Notes: generated from the letters alone by a model not told the origin. DNA of 64,000 nt from Pseudomonadota bacterium (GCA_018896025.1 JAHIND010000034.1:1-64000), one strand, 5' to 3'; positions 19,861-29,115 are shown, counted from the stretch's first letter. Made by a program: numbers and translations.

Positions 19861-20672
19861 TGTGAATGAGGGTTCAGAGTCTGGCGGGGGTCGACTGGGG
19901 GGGCGGAAGACGGGGTTTTGAGGGAGCGCAGGGCCAAGCCTAGGCTGGGCAGGTCATGCCCCACCACCTCCCGCCAAAAGTCGGCCAGAAAGCCCAGGGC
20001 CAGGGGCGACTGCCCGGCGGGAAGGCGCAGGCGCGACAAAGGGCGAGGCTCCAGGGCCCTGGCGGCGGCCAGAAACTTGACCAGCCCCGGTGGCACCTGG
20101 TGGTCCCGGTGGCCCGCCGGGCAGGAAGGGCACACCACCCCCCCGCCCAGAGTCAGGCGCAGGCTCTGCATCTGCTCCAGCGGCCGGCCGCAGTGCAGAC
20201 AGGACTCCAGGTTGAGGCCGTAGCCCAACAGGTCCAGCAGGCGGGCCAGGAATATGGCCAGGGCCGAGGCCAACTCGGCCGGGCCGTTGCCGTGCTCCAT
20301 GCGCGACAGGGTGATGAGCGCCAGCTCCAGGACACCCTCCTGGGAGGCCTGCACCGGGGTGGCCCGCAGCAGCAGCTCCAGCACCGGCCCGGCGGCCAGC
20401 AGGCGGCGGTAGTCCTGGCGCAGCCCAAGATGGGAGGCCAACACCCGGGCCGAAGCCAGGCGCCACAGGTCCGGACTCTTGGTGGGCTCCAGGTTCATCT
20501 CCAAGAGGTGGGCGTCCAGAAGCACCCCGAAGAAGCGCTGCTTGGAACGCTTGCCGCCCTTGGCCAGGGCGGTAATGCGGCCCATGGCGTTGGTGAACAG
20601 GTCCAGCATGAGGTCGCTCTCGCCCAGGGGGCGCAGGCGCAGCACCAAGCCGGGTAGGGCGGAGGTGGACAC
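19857..20672 (-). CDS. recO: DNA repair protein RecO
   Basis: A 271-residue recombination mediator that, with RecR, loads RecA on SSB-coated DNA. N-terminal OB fold (GLVLRLRPLGESDLMLDLFT, then GRITALAKGGKRSK) and a helical part with a zinc site (CLHCGRPL and CPSC). The C-terminal tail is proline-rich and poorly conserved. The start is GTG 20672, overlapping the stop of the upstream hydrolase gene by one base, so translation is probably coupled. Confidence 0.93.
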   Translation of the reverse strand: MSTSALPGLVLRLRPLGESDLMLDLFTNAMGRITALAKGGKRSKQRFFGVLLDAHLLEMNLEPTKSPDLWRLASARVLASHLGLRQDYRRLLAAGPVLELLLRATPVQASQEGVLELALITLSRMEHGNGPAELASALAIFLARLLDLLGYGLNLESCLHCGRPLEQMQSLRLTLGGGVVCPSCPAGHRDHQVPPGLVKFLAAARALEPRPLSRLRLPAGQSPLALGFLADFWREVVGHDLPSLGLALRSLKTPSSAPPVDPRQTLNPHSH

Positions 20673-21529
20673 TAGGCCAGGCCCCGCAGAAACCCGCGCA
20701 CCATGGTGGTCAACTCCGGAGCCATGGTGTACACGGGCATGTGTCCGCTGGGCAAGGCCTCCCAGCGCGCGCCGGAGGGCAGGTGGGAGTAGATGCGCTG
20801 AAGCTCCACCGCGGCCACCACCCGGTCACCCTCGCCCTGCACCAAAAGCACCGGGGCCCGGAGTTCGCCCAGACGGGGCCACACCGGCTGTTCCAGGATG
20901 GCCCGGCCGGAGCGGACCAGGGAGCGCTCCAAAAGGGGCCGCTCCGGGCTCTCCCATTGGGCCCGCACCCGGCGGGTCAGCTCCACCCGGGAGGGGTGGC
21001 CGGGGTCGCCGTAACACATGCGTATGGCCAGATTGACCAGGCAGGGGCAAAATAAGCGAAAGCGGTCATCTTTGGTGGCCAGCACATTTTGCAAAAAAGA
21101 CTGCCAGCCGTTGGCTCCATCCTGGCCGCCGGCCGGACAAATCGCCACCACCGAACGCACCAACTCCGGCCGGTCCAGGCCCAGGGTGAACACCGTCTGG
21201 CCGCCCATTGAGTGGCCCAGCCAGTGGGCGCGCTTAAGGCCCAGGCGCTCCGCTGTCTGGGCCATGACCTGGGAGAAAAAGGCTGGGCTGTAGGGCAGAT
21301 CGGGCTTGTCCGAGTATCCGAAGCCGGGAAGGTCTGGAATGAGCAGGGTGTGGTCGTATGACAACTCCGGGGCCATGGCCAGGAAATCATGGCAACTGCC
21401 GCCCAGACCGTGCACCATGAAAAGAGGCTCTCCCTGCCCACCGGCCACCAAATGCATTCGTCCCCAGTCAAAGGCAAGCCGGTAGCTTTTGAAGCCTGGG
21501 GGAAGGGCGGGGGAGGCGTCGCGGCTCAT
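20672..21529 (-). CDS. Alpha/beta-fold hydrolase
   Basis: A 285-residue cytoplasmic serine hydrolase. The oxyanion-loop HGLGG is followed by the nucleophile elbow GHSMGG (Ser at about residue 117), the acidic residue probably in VQGEGDRVV, and the catalytic His in PSGHMP near the C-terminus. Substrate unknown; the fold covers esterases, lipases and C-C hydrolases. AAGGAT lies ahead of ATG 21529. Coupled to recO by overlap, though no functional link is evident. Confidence 0.9.
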   Translation of the reverse strand: MSRDASPALPPGFKSYRLAFDWGRMHLVAGGQGEPLFMVHGLGGSCHDFLAMAPELSYDHTLLIPDLPGFGYSDKPDLPYSPAFFSQVMAQTAERLGLKRAHWLGHSMGGQTVFTLGLDRPELVRSVVAICPAGGQDGANGWQSFLQNVLATKDDRFRLFCPCLVNLAIRMCYGDPGHPSRVELTRRVRAQWESPERPLLERSLVRSGRAILEQPVWPRLGELRAPVLLVQGEGDRVVAAVELQRIYSHLPSGARWEALPSGHMPVYTMAPELTTMVRGFLRGLA

Positions 21530-21679
21530 GGGGTGATCCTTTTTAGTTGCCGCGAGGGGGAGCGGCTAGTATTTTCTTAATTAGCCGGAAATGTTATGTG
21601 CAACCCGTCTGGCGCTATTTTAACCCAAATAACGGCCCTGGGCAGATTGACAAGGTGAATTCCGCATCTGAAAGGCATT

Positions 21680-22843
21680 ATGGCAGCAAAATCCAAAGAA
21701 AAGAAAAAGGCTTCCGTCTCCAAAAGCAAGCCCAAGGCCAAAAAGGCCTCGGCCAAGGTGGAGAAAAAAGAAGCCTCGCTCAAGCAGAGTGCGCCTGAGT
21801 CTCCGCAGGAGCCGGAGATTCTGGACCCGGAGGAAGACCTGGATTCCACCGTACCGGACCCGGATAAGGAGGTGGAAGAGGGCCTGGATTTCGCGCCGCC
21901 CGACGATAAGGACCTCCAGGTGGACGACTCCGAGGACACCCCCGGCCTGGTGCCCTTGAGCAGCGGCCCCCCCGCCACCACCAACGCCTTGCAGCGCTAT
22001 TTGTGGGAAGCTCGCCAGTACCCCCTGTTGACCAGGGAAGAGGAACTGGAGCTCACCAAGGCCTACTATGACACCGGTGATCCGGCCCTGGCCGCCAAGC
22101 TGGTGACCAGCAACCTGCGCCTGGTGGTCAAGATCGCCATGGACCACCAGCGTTATTGGATGCGCAACCTGCTGGACCTGATCCAGGAAGGCAACATCGG
22201 CCTTTTGCAGGCGGTGCAGAAGTTCGATCCCTTTCGGGGTATAAAATTTTCCTATTATGCCAGCTTCTGGATCAAGGCCTATATCCTAAAGTTCGTGATG
22301 GACAACTGGCGTCTAGTGCGCCTGGGCACCACTCAGGCCCAGCGCAAGCTTTTCTACAACCTGCGCCGGGAGCAGGAGAAGCTGCAATCCCAGGGCATAA
22401 CCCCGGGGCCGAAGCTGCTCAGCACCCGCTTGGGGGTCTCCGAGAAGGACGTCATCGACATGTCCCAGCGACTGGACAGCTGGGAGCTAAGCCTGGACGC
22501 GCCGGTGCGCGAAGACTCCGAGGAGGCCCATCAGAGCTTTTTGACCGACGAGGAACAGTCCGACGCCGAGGACGAGTTGGTCAACCAGGAGCTCAGAAAA
22601 CTTTTCCATGACGAGTTGATGGCGGTGCGCGATACTTTGGATGACAAGGAACGCGACATCCTGGACCGACGCCTTTTGGCGGAGAGTCCCATGACTCTCA
22701 ACGAGCTGGGCGAGGAGCACGGGGTCAGCCGTGAACGCATTCGCCAACTCCAGGTTCGCTTGATGGACAAGCTCAAGGACCGCCTGAGCGAACGGATACC
22801 CAACTTTGAAGAGCAGTTCGCCGGTCTGGCCGAGGGCGACTGA
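21680..22843 (+). CDS. rpoH: RpoH-type (sigma-32) RNA polymerase sigma factor with charged N-terminal extension
   Basis: A 387-residue sigma-70 family factor. Region 2 (NLRLVVKIAMDHQRYW, DLIQEGNIGLLQAVQKFDP, ASFWIKAYILKFV) and region 4 (LNELGEEHGVSRERIRQLQVRLM) are complete. The RpoH-box-like QRKLFYNLRRE supports the heat-shock class. Residues 1-100 are an added low-complexity stretch: lysine-rich to about 40, then strongly acidic to about 90. Ordinary RpoH is about 290 long. It directs polymerase to stress promoters. ATG 21680 was chosen because the extension is in frame and no better start lies nearer the core. Followed at 16 bases by a TPR lipoprotein gene. Confidence 0.88.
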   Translation: MAAKSKEKKKASVSKSKPKAKKASAKVEKKEASLKQSAPESPQEPEILDPEEDLDSTVPDPDKEVEEGLDFAPPDDKDLQVDDSEDTPGLVPLSSGPPATTNALQRYLWEARQYPLLTREEELELTKAYYDTGDPALAAKLVTSNLRLVVKIAMDHQRYWMRNLLDLIQEGNIGLLQAVQKFDPFRGIKFSYYASFWIKAYILKFVMDNWRLVRLGTTQAQRKLFYNLRREQEKLQSQGITPGPKLLSTRLGVSEKDVIDMSQRLDSWELSLDAPVREDSEEAHQSFLTDEEQSDAEDELVNQELRKLFHDELMAVRDTLDDKERDILDRRLLAESPMTLNELGEEHGVSRERIRQLQVRLMDKLKDRLSERIPNFEEQFAGLAEGD

Positions 22844-22859
22844 GGAGTCGGCCTGTCCC

Positions 22860-24602
22860 ATGGGCACCAGCTCAAAAAGTAAAATTCTGCTTGGCGGGGC
22901 ATTGGGAATGGCCTTGCTGCTTATGGCCGCTTGCGCCGGCGCCCCCACGCCTCCCCCCGCGCCCGCCAAACCCGTGGCCAAGGCCCAGGAAGCGCCGCCC
23001 TTACCCTTGCGCTCCCTGGATCTCTACGCCCAGGCTCAGATAAGCCTGCGCTCCGGCGACCACGTTTCGGCCCTCAATTACCTGCGCGAGGCCCAACAGT
23101 CCGACCCGGCCAGCGGCTACCTCCATCTGGAAACGGCCAGGGTGCTGGTGCGCATCAACCAGATCGACCCGGCCCTGGGGGAAACCCGCAAGGCGGTGGA
23201 GCTGAGCCCCAAGCTGGTGGACGCCTGGTTGCTGCTGGGGGGCATCTATTCCAATCGCAAGGAAATTTCCCGGGCCATCACCGCCTATGAGAAGGCCTTG
23301 TCCATCGATCCCGAGCAGGAGGAGGCCCGCCTGCTCCTGGGCACCCTGTATTTGGAGGACCGCCGTTTCGAGCTGGCGGTCAAGGTGCTCACCCCCCTGG
23401 TGAAAAGCCAGCCGGACCTGGTGCCGGCCCATTACTACCTGGGCCAGGCCCAGGTGGGCCTGAAGCGCTACGGCGCGGCGGAAACGAGCTTCCAGCAGGT
23501 GCTCAAGCTCTCCCCCCATTTCCAGGGGGCCCAATTCGAGCTGGCCCGGCTGTATGAGTTGCAGCGCAACATGGCCAAGGCCGAGGCCATCTACCGCGAC
23601 ATCCTCAAGCGCCATCCCGAGTCCACTCTGGCTCACGAGCGCCTGGGGCGGCTCTACCTGCGTTCGGGCCGCTACCAGGAGGCCCTGAACCAGTTCGCCA
23701 TCCTCAAGGGGCTGAGCAACGACGACCTTGAGGTGCGGGTAAAGATCGGCATGGTCTTCTTGCAGCAAAAGCGCTTCGGCCAGGCGGCGGACGAGTTCCA
23801 GGCCATCCTGCGCCTAGACCCCAAGAAGTACCGCGCCCGCTATTACCTGGGCCTGGCCCTGCAAGAGCTGAACAAGCCGGAGCAGGCTCTGGAGGTCTTG
23901 GAAGAGGTGCCGCCCAGCTCGGAGTTCTACGTGGAGAGCCGCCTGCTGCAGGCGGAGATCCTCCTGGACCTGGGACAGGGCGAAGAGGCCAACAAGGTTT
24001 TGGAGCAGACCCTGAAGCTCTTCCCCAAGGAGGCCGACCTGCACCTGGCCCTGGCCGCCCTGGCCGAGGCCCAAAAGGATTTGGCCAAGGCCGAGGACGA
24101 GTTGCGTAAGGCGTTGAAGCTGGAGCCTGGCAATGCCGAGGCCCACTTCCGCCTGGGGGTGGTGCTGGACAAGCAGGGCAAGCACCAAGAGGGCCTGGAT
24201 GAGATGCGCAAGGCGGTGCGCATGGACGACCGCCACGCCAGAGCCCTTAACTACCTGGGCTACACCCTGACCGAAGAGGGCAAGGACCTGGACACGGCGG
24301 AAAGCTACATCCGCCGCGCCCTGGCCGTGGAGCCCCGTGCCTACTTCATCCTGGACAGCCTGGGCTGGGTCTACTACCAGCGGGGAGACTACCCCCAGGC
24401 CCTGAACTACCTGCGCCAAGCGGCGGCCGGAGGGGCCGGCGATCCGGTGATCGCCGAACACCTGGGCGACGCCTACATGAAATTGAAGCGATACAAAGAG
24501 GCGGCCAAGGCCTACCAGCAGTCCCTGTCCAACAAGCATCCCCGCCCCGACGAGGTGCGCGCCAAGCTCAAGGAGGCCAAGCGCCTCCAGGGCTCCGAGT
24601 GA
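22860..24602 (+). CDS. TPR-repeat lipoprotein
   Basis: About 580 residues. A lipoprotein signal (MGTSSKSK, hydrophobic LGMALLLMAAC, lipobox MAAC) is followed by a proline/alanine linker and then tandem tetratricopeptide repeats almost to the end (for example AHERLGRLYLRSGRYQEALNQF and LGVVLDKQGKHQEGLDEM). Such proteins are periplasmic scaffolds in envelope assembly or secretion. The start at ATG 22860 follows TGAGGAG; a longer reading frame upstream would run into rpoH. Part of a rightward run with a DUF4292/LolB-like lipoprotein. Confidence 0.9.
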   Translation: MGTSSKSKILLGGALGMALLLMAACAGAPTPPPAPAKPVAKAQEAPPLPLRSLDLYAQAQISLRSGDHVSALNYLREAQQSDPASGYLHLETARVLVRINQIDPALGETRKAVELSPKLVDAWLLLGGIYSNRKEISRAITAYEKALSIDPEQEEARLLLGTLYLEDRRFELAVKVLTPLVKSQPDLVPAHYYLGQAQVGLKRYGAAETSFQQVLKLSPHFQGAQFELARLYELQRNMAKAEAIYRDILKRHPESTLAHERLGRLYLRSGRYQEALNQFAILKGLSNDDLEVRVKIGMVFLQQKRFGQAADEFQAILRLDPKKYRARYYLGLALQELNKPEQALEVLEEVPPSSEFYVESRLLQAEILLDLGQGEEANKVLEQTLKLFPKEADLHLALAALAEAQKDLAKAEDELRKALKLEPGNAEAHFRLGVVLDKQGKHQEGLDEMRKAVRMDDRHARALNYLGYTLTEEGKDLDTAESYIRRALAVEPRAYFILDSLGWVYYQRGDYPQALNYLRQAAAGGAGDPVIAEHLGDAYMKLKRYKEAAKAYQQSLSNKHPRPDEVRAKLKEAKRLQGSE

Positions 24603-24617
24603 GAGGTCTTGCATGAT

Positions 24618-25421
24618 ATGTTCGGCCTGCGCGCCATAGGGTATATGCTTCTGGCGGTAACCCTCGCCCTCACCCTGAGCTCCTGCGTTCACCTGCCCGG
24701 CGGACCCACCGGTAGTCTATTACCCCTGGCCCAGGAGGTCAGGGCGCGCCTGGAGGCCCGCCAGCAGGCGGTGTCCAGCCTGGTGCTCAGCGGCGAGGTC
24801 GAGCTGGTCGCGCCTCAGGGCACCCTAAACGGCGACCACCTCATCATGGGCCTGGCCCCGGACCGCATCAGGGCCGAGGTGCTGGGGCCCTTCGGCCAGC
24901 CCCTGCTCAGGGTGGTCACCGACGGGCGGCGCATGGCCGTGCTTTCCTACCGGGAAAACCGGGCCTATGTGGGCCAGGCCAGCCGAGCCAACCTGTCGCG
25001 CTTTTTGGGCCTGGCCCTGTCGCCGGGCGAGATTTTCGCCCTGCTGGCCGGGTGTCCGCCCCTGCTGCCCCAACCGGCCAAGGCCGATGTTCTGCCCAGC
25101 GACGCGGGGGGCGGCCAAAAGCTGCTGCGCCTGGTGGAGCCGGGCGGCCAGGTGTCCGAGGGGGTGGTGTTCGACCCCCTGGACTACGCGGTGGAGCGGG
25201 CCTGGCTGGAGAGCCGGGGCAACGGCCCCAACCTGGAGATGTCCTTCGGACGCTTCTCGGCGGCGCTGGGCTCGCGCTATCCCGGCCGCCTAAAGGCGGT
25301 GGACAGCCAGGGCCGTAGCCTGCTTCTGATCAGCCAGGAAGTGAAGCTGAACACCAAGGTGGACCCGGCGCTGTTCGAGGTCACGGTGCCGCCTGGTTTG
25401 GAGGTGGTGGAGCTGCCTTGA
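24618..25421 (+). CDS. LolB/DUF4292-like outer-membrane lipoprotein
   Basis: A 267-residue lipoprotein with signal peptide and lipobox LSSC (MFGLRAIGYMLLAVTLALT then LSSCVHLPG). The mature part, with SLVLSGEVELVAPQGTLNGD and ADRIRAE-like PDRIRAEVLGPFGQPLLRV, resembles the half-barrel of LolB and DUF4292 proteins, which carry lipids or lipoproteins to the outer membrane. ATG 24618 gives the best spacing to GAGAGG; TTG 24609 is also open. The stop overlaps the next start. The function is inferred from fold-like features only. Confidence 0.75.
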   Translation: MFGLRAIGYMLLAVTLALTLSSCVHLPGGPTGSLLPLAQEVRARLEARQQAVSSLVLSGEVELVAPQGTLNGDHLIMGLAPDRIRAEVLGPFGQPLLRVVTDGRRMAVLSYRENRAYVGQASRANLSRFLGLALSPGEIFALLAGCPPLLPQPAKADVLPSDAGGGQKLLRLVEPGGQVSEGVVFDPLDYAVERAWLESRGNGPNLEMSFGRFSAALGSRYPGRLKAVDSQGRSLLLISQEVKLNTKVDPALFEVTVPPGLEVVELP

Positions 25422-25876
25422 GCCGCTTGCTGTGCGATAGCATGTTGGGCCGTTTGGCCCGCTGGCTGCGCCTGCTGGGCTACGACGCCCCTGTGCTCAA
25501 ACGCATCCCCGCCCAAGCCTCGCCCGGAGAATTTTTGCTCACCCGCCGCAAGGCCTGGCAAGGCAGACCGGGGGTGGTGTTCATCGCCCATGACCGGGTG
25601 GAAGATCAGCTTAGGCAAGTGCTGGCCGAGCTGGAGCTTGCTCCGGTGTCCTCCCGTTTTTTCTCCCGCTGCCTGGATTGCAATGTGCCCGTGCAGCCCC
25701 TGGCCCGCGCGGACGCGGCCGGGCGGGTGCCGGACTACATCCTGGACACGGCCGAAGGCTTCACCCACTGCCCCCAGTGCGGCAAGGTGTTCTGGCCGGG
25801 AAGTCATAGGACGCGGGCAAAAGAACGCCTGACGGCCATGCTGGGCCAGGCCCAGGGCGGCGCGTCAGGCGCTTAG
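25418..25876 (+). CDS. Mut7-C RNase domain protein
   Basis: A 152-residue protein of the Mut7-C family (PIN-like fold plus zinc ribbon). The N-terminal LCDSMLGRLARWLRLLGYDA is the family signature, with an acidic residue of the PIN site; the zinc ribbon cysteines are in SRCLDCNVPV and HCPQCGKVFW. TTG at 25418 overlaps the previous stop by four bases. Catalytic activity of bacterial members is largely untested. Confidence 0.9.
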   Translation: MSRLLCDSMLGRLARWLRLLGYDAPVLKRIPAQASPGEFLLTRRKAWQGRPGVVFIAHDRVEDQLRQVLAELELAPVSSRFFSRCLDCNVPVQPLARADAAGRVPDYILDTAEGFTHCPQCGKVFWPGSHRTRAKERLTAMLGQAQGGASGA

Positions 25877-25900
25877 ACTTGTCGATGAAATGGCGGCTGC

Positions 25901-26353
25901 TTAGTCTTCCGGGTCGGGCACCAGGCGGCTGAAGCCAACTTCTGGGTCAAAGCGGCGCACCGCCTTGGTCCCGCTAAGCTCCATGACCACCACCTCGGCC
26001 ACTTCCCACACATGCACGCCCAGGCGCAGGCAGCCCATGGTCACCCGCTCGCCGCTGGCCATGGTTCCGTGCAGGTGCACCACCGGGTGGCCCGCTTCGT
26101 CCGGGAAGATGGTGCCCATGACCATGGCGTCGTGGGGCCGGCCCACCATGGTAGTGAGGATGGTCACCGGGTTGGCTTTGGGGTCGTCGGGCCCGGCCAC
26201 CAGTTCGCCGTTTTGGATGGCCCCCAGCATGAACACCACGCCGTGGGTGAGGTTCTGCTCCTGGGCAAAGGTTTCGATGGCGTCGGGCAGGCGCTCGCCG
26301 TCTTCCACGCTTACCACGAACACGCGGCCGATTTTCGCTTCGCTGTATTTCAT
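25901..26353 (-). CDS. PPC domain (DUF296) protein
   Basis: A 150-residue protein that is one PPC/DUF296 domain, known as the trimeric module joined to AT-hooks in plants and found alone in bacteria and archaea. GVVFMLGAIQNGELV and HPVVHLHGTMASG are the landmarks; the histidines in VVHLHG are the likely metal ligands. No AT-hook or signal peptide. The role of stand-alone bacterial members is unknown. Its ATG overlaps the stop of the Mog-type gene by four bases. Confidence 0.88.
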   Translation of the reverse strand: MKYSEAKIGRVFVVSVEDGERLPDAIETFAQEQNLTHGVVFMLGAIQNGELVAGPDDPKANPVTILTTMVGRPHDAMVMGTIFPDEAGHPVVHLHGTMASGERVTMGCLRLGVHVWEVAEVVVMELSGTKAVRRFDPEVGFSRLVPDPED

Positions 26354-26859
26354 GATGTTTTATCCAAGGGCCGGGCGCAGTCGTTGGGGTCGCCGCATAG
26401 CTTGTCCAGGGCGTGGGGCAGGGCGGGCAGCACGGCTTCGAGGTTTTCCAGGGCACCCCGTGGAGAGCCCGGCAGGTTGATGATGAGAGTCGATCCCCGC
26501 ACCCCGGCCATGCCTCGTGAAAGCATGGCGTGGCGGGTGTGCTTGAGCCCCTCGGCCCGCATGGCCTCGGCCAGGCCGGGCACCGGGCGCTCGATCACCT
26601 GGGCCGTGGCCTCGGGGGTGTTATCCCGTGGGCTAAGGCCGGTGCCCCCGCTGGTGAGCACCAGGGGCAGGCGCAACTCGTCGGCATAGCGCTTGAGCGC
26701 GGCCACGATCTGCTCGGGCTCGTCGGGCACCGTCTCGCTTAGCACGGTGTCGATGTCCCATTTGGCCAGGGCCTCACGCAGCGCAGGGCCGGCGAGATCC
26801 TCCCGCAGGCCCTGCGCGGCTTTGTCGCTGATGGTCAGGATGGCGGCTTGGTGCCTAAT
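26350..26859 (-). CDS. mog: Molybdopterin adenylyltransferase-like protein (Mog/MoaB type), probable ATT start
   Basis: About 169 residues of the MogA/MoaB family, which adenylates molybdopterin before metal insertion. AAILTISDKAAQGLREDLAGP at the N-terminus, LVLTSGGTGLSPRDNTPEAT in the middle (the GGTG loop) and INLPGSPRGALEN near the end are characteristic. No ATG, GTG or TTG lies upstream of ILTISD in frame; the first usual one (GTG 26745) would delete the N-terminal strand. GGAGGA at 26870-26865 is five bases ahead of ATT 26859, which I take as the start. It overlaps the stop of the EF-G gene and may be coupled to it. Confidence 0.82.
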   Translation of the reverse strand: MRHQAAILTISDKAAQGLREDLAGPALREALAKWDIDTVLSETVPDEPEQIVAALKRYADELRLPLVLTSGGTGLSPRDNTPEATAQVIERPVPGLAEAMRAEGLKHTRHAMLSRGMAGVRGSTLIINLPGSPRGALENLEAVLPALPHALDKLCGDPNDCARPLDKTS

Positions 26860-28948
26860 TGCCTTCCTCCCTGGCTTTCTCGTAGGCCTCCACGATTTTG
26901 GCCTGGACGTCGCCGGGCACTTCCTCGTAGTGGTCCAGGGTCATGGTGAACGCGCCCCGGCCGCCGGTCATGGAGGTCAGCTCGACCTGGTAGGTGAGCA
27001 CCTCGGACATGGGCACGTGGGCGTTGATCACCTGCAGGCTGCCCTTGGTATCCATGCCCAAGACCCGGCCGCGGCGGGAGCTGATGTCGCCCATGACGTC
27101 GCCCATGGCGTCTTCGGGCACGGTGACGGTCAGCAGCATGATGGGCTCCAGCAGGGTGGGCTTGCACTGGGCCGCGCCCTTCTTGAAGCCCAGGGAGCCG
27201 GCCACCTTGAAGGCCATTTCCGAACTGTCCACCGCGTGGAAGGAGCCGTCCACCAGGCGCACCTTGACGTCCACCATGGGGTAGCCGGCCAATACGCCGT
27301 TCAACATGGCTTCGCCGATGCCCTTTTCCACCGCCGGGATGTACTGGCGGGGAATGGAGCCGCCCACGATTTCGTCCACGAACACGTAGCCCTCGCCGGG
27401 AGTGTCGGTGGGGCTGATCTCCAGCCAGGTGTCGCCGAACTGGCCACGGCCGCCGGTCTGCTTTTTGTAACGGCCCTGCACCCTGACCGAGCCCTTGATG
27501 GTCTCGCGGTAGGGCACCTTGGGGGTCTTGAGGTTGACCTCCACGCCGAACTTGCGCCGCAGGCGGTCCAGGGTGGTCTCGATGTGCACCGAGCCCATGC
27601 CCGAGAGCAGGGCCTCGTTGGTCTGGGGGTCGCGGTCCAGGCGCAGGGTGGGGTCCTCTTCCAGCAGCTTGTTGATGCCCGCGAAGACCTTTTCCTCGTC
27701 GCCCTTTTCCTTGGCCTCGATGGCGTAGGAGATCACCGCCGGCAGAGGCTCGATGTCCTCGAACTGGATGGGATTGCCCGCCGTGCACAGGGTTTCGCCG
27801 GTGTGGGTTTCCTTGAGCTTGGGGATGGCCACGATGTCGCCGGGCAGGGCCTCGCTCAGGGATTTCTGGGTCTTGCCGGTCTGCTGGTACAGCTGGCCGA
27901 ACCGCTCCTTGGCGTCGCGGTTGGGGTTGAACAGCTGCATGTCAGAGGTCAGGGTGCCCGAGAACACCCGCACCATGCTCAGGCGGCCGGCAAAGGGGTC
28001 GGCTACGGTCTTGAACACCAGGCCCGCGAAGGGGGCGGCGGGATCGGGCTCGCAGGTGGTCTCGCTGCCGTCCTTGGGGTTGATGCCCGCCACGGAGCCC
28101 CGGTCGATGGGCGAGGGCATCAGGCGGTTGATGAGGTCCATCACCGGCTGCACGCCCATGTTCTTAAGGGCGGCGGTGGCGGCCACGGGCAGGAACAGGC
28201 GCTCGCGCACGCCCTTGGCCAGGCCCTTGGCCAGGTCGTCGGTCCCCAATTCTTCGCCTTCCAGGTATCGTTCCATGAGGGTGTCGTCGGCCTCGGCGAT
28301 GTCCTCGATGAGGGTCTCGCGGGCGGCTTCCACCTCATCGGCGAAATCGTCGGGCACTGGGCCGGTTTCCATCTTGCCCGAGCCGTCGCCCGTAAAGGTG
28401 TAGGCCTTATTGGCCAACAGATCCACCACGCCGGTGAAGGACTCGGCGGCGCCCATGGGAATTTGCAGCTTGATGGCCTTGATGCCCAGCATCTTTGGGA
28501 TCATGTTCACCGCAGCCTCGAAATCGGCCCGCTCGCGGTCCATCTTGTTGACCACCACCAGGGCGGGCAACTCGGCCTGGTCCACGAACTGCCAGATCTT
28601 TTCGCCCTGCACCTTCACTCCGTCTATGGCGTCGGCCACCATTACCACGCCGTCCACGGCCCGAAGGGCTCCGGCGGCATCGGAGAGGAAGTTGTCATCG
28701 CCGGGAGTGTCCACAAAGTTCACGGTGAACTTATTGAAGCCGTAGTGACCGAAGGAAGCGCTGATGCTTCCCCCGCGCTTGGCTTCTTCAGGTTCCCAGT
28801 CCAGGGTGGTGGTGCCTTCGTCTACCTTGCCCAAGCGGTCGGTAGCCTTGGCATTGAACAGCATGGCCTCGGCCAAAGAGGTTTTGCCTCCACCACCGTG
28901 GCCTACCAGGGCGACGGTGCGGGTTGTCTTGATCTTGTCGGTGCTCAT
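26855..28948 (-). CDS. fusA: Elongation factor G-like GTPase (EF-G paralogue type)
   Basis: A 697-residue translational GTPase with all EF-G domains. The G1 loop is GHGGGGKTS (residues 16-24) rather than the GHIDAGKTT of canonical EF-G, then VDTPGDDNF (G3) and VVNKMD (G4); the C-terminus has the domain IV-V sequence of EF-G (GGRGQFGD, then GDVMGDISSRRGRVLGM). The variant P-loop is typical of the EF-G-like paralogue (FusA2 type), so this may not be the main translocase. ATG 28948 with TAGGAGCC ahead was preferred over an upstream start at 29008. Downstream mog overlaps its stop. Confidence 0.9.
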   Translation of the reverse strand: MSTDKIKTTRTVALVGHGGGGKTSLAEAMLFNAKATDRLGKVDEGTTTLDWEPEEAKRGGSISASFGHYGFNKFTVNFVDTPGDDNFLSDAAGALRAVDGVVMVADAIDGVKVQGEKIWQFVDQAELPALVVVNKMDRERADFEAAVNMIPKMLGIKAIKLQIPMGAAESFTGVVDLLANKAYTFTGDGSGKMETGPVPDDFADEVEAARETLIEDIAEADDTLMERYLEGEELGTDDLAKGLAKGVRERLFLPVAATAALKNMGVQPVMDLINRLMPSPIDRGSVAGINPKDGSETTCEPDPAAPFAGLVFKTVADPFAGRLSMVRVFSGTLTSDMQLFNPNRDAKERFGQLYQQTGKTQKSLSEALPGDIVAIPKLKETHTGETLCTAGNPIQFEDIEPLPAVISYAIEAKEKGDEEKVFAGINKLLEEDPTLRLDRDPQTNEALLSGMGSVHIETTLDRLRRKFGVEVNLKTPKVPYRETIKGSVRVQGRYKKQTGGRGQFGDTWLEISPTDTPGEGYVFVDEIVGGSIPRQYIPAVEKGIGEAMLNGVLAGYPMVDVKVRLVDGSFHAVDSSEMAFKVAGSLGFKKGAAQCKPTLLEPIMLLTVTVPEDAMGDVMGDISSRRGRVLGMDTKGSLQVINAHVPMSEVLTYQVELTSMTGGRGAFTMTLDHYEEVPGDVQAKIVEAYEKAREEGN

Positions 28949-29008
28949 GTCGGCTCCTAAAAGCTGCAAGAGGTAAGTATGCCGATAAAAGTGGAATGTA
29001 ACGGCCAA

Positions 29009-29036
29009 AATTAACTAAGCGTTCTGAGATAGTCAA
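29009..29036 (-). promoter_or_regulatory. Likely promoter of the EF-G-like gene
   Basis: On the minus strand TTGACT (29036-29031) and TTAATT (29014-29009) are 16 bases apart, giving a leader of about 50 bases. Confidence 0.5.
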
Positions 29037-29115
29037 GTCTTTGCTTATGGGTGGCCCAACTATTTTATAAACCATCAGGCCACGGCGGGGGGGCGAGGCA
29101 AAAATTCTTTGGACT

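Noticed and set aside
24609..24617. TTG start for the LolB/DUF4292-like lipoprotein
   Set aside because: Only two bases separate it from GAGAGG; ATG 24618 has better spacing and gives a cleaner signal peptide.
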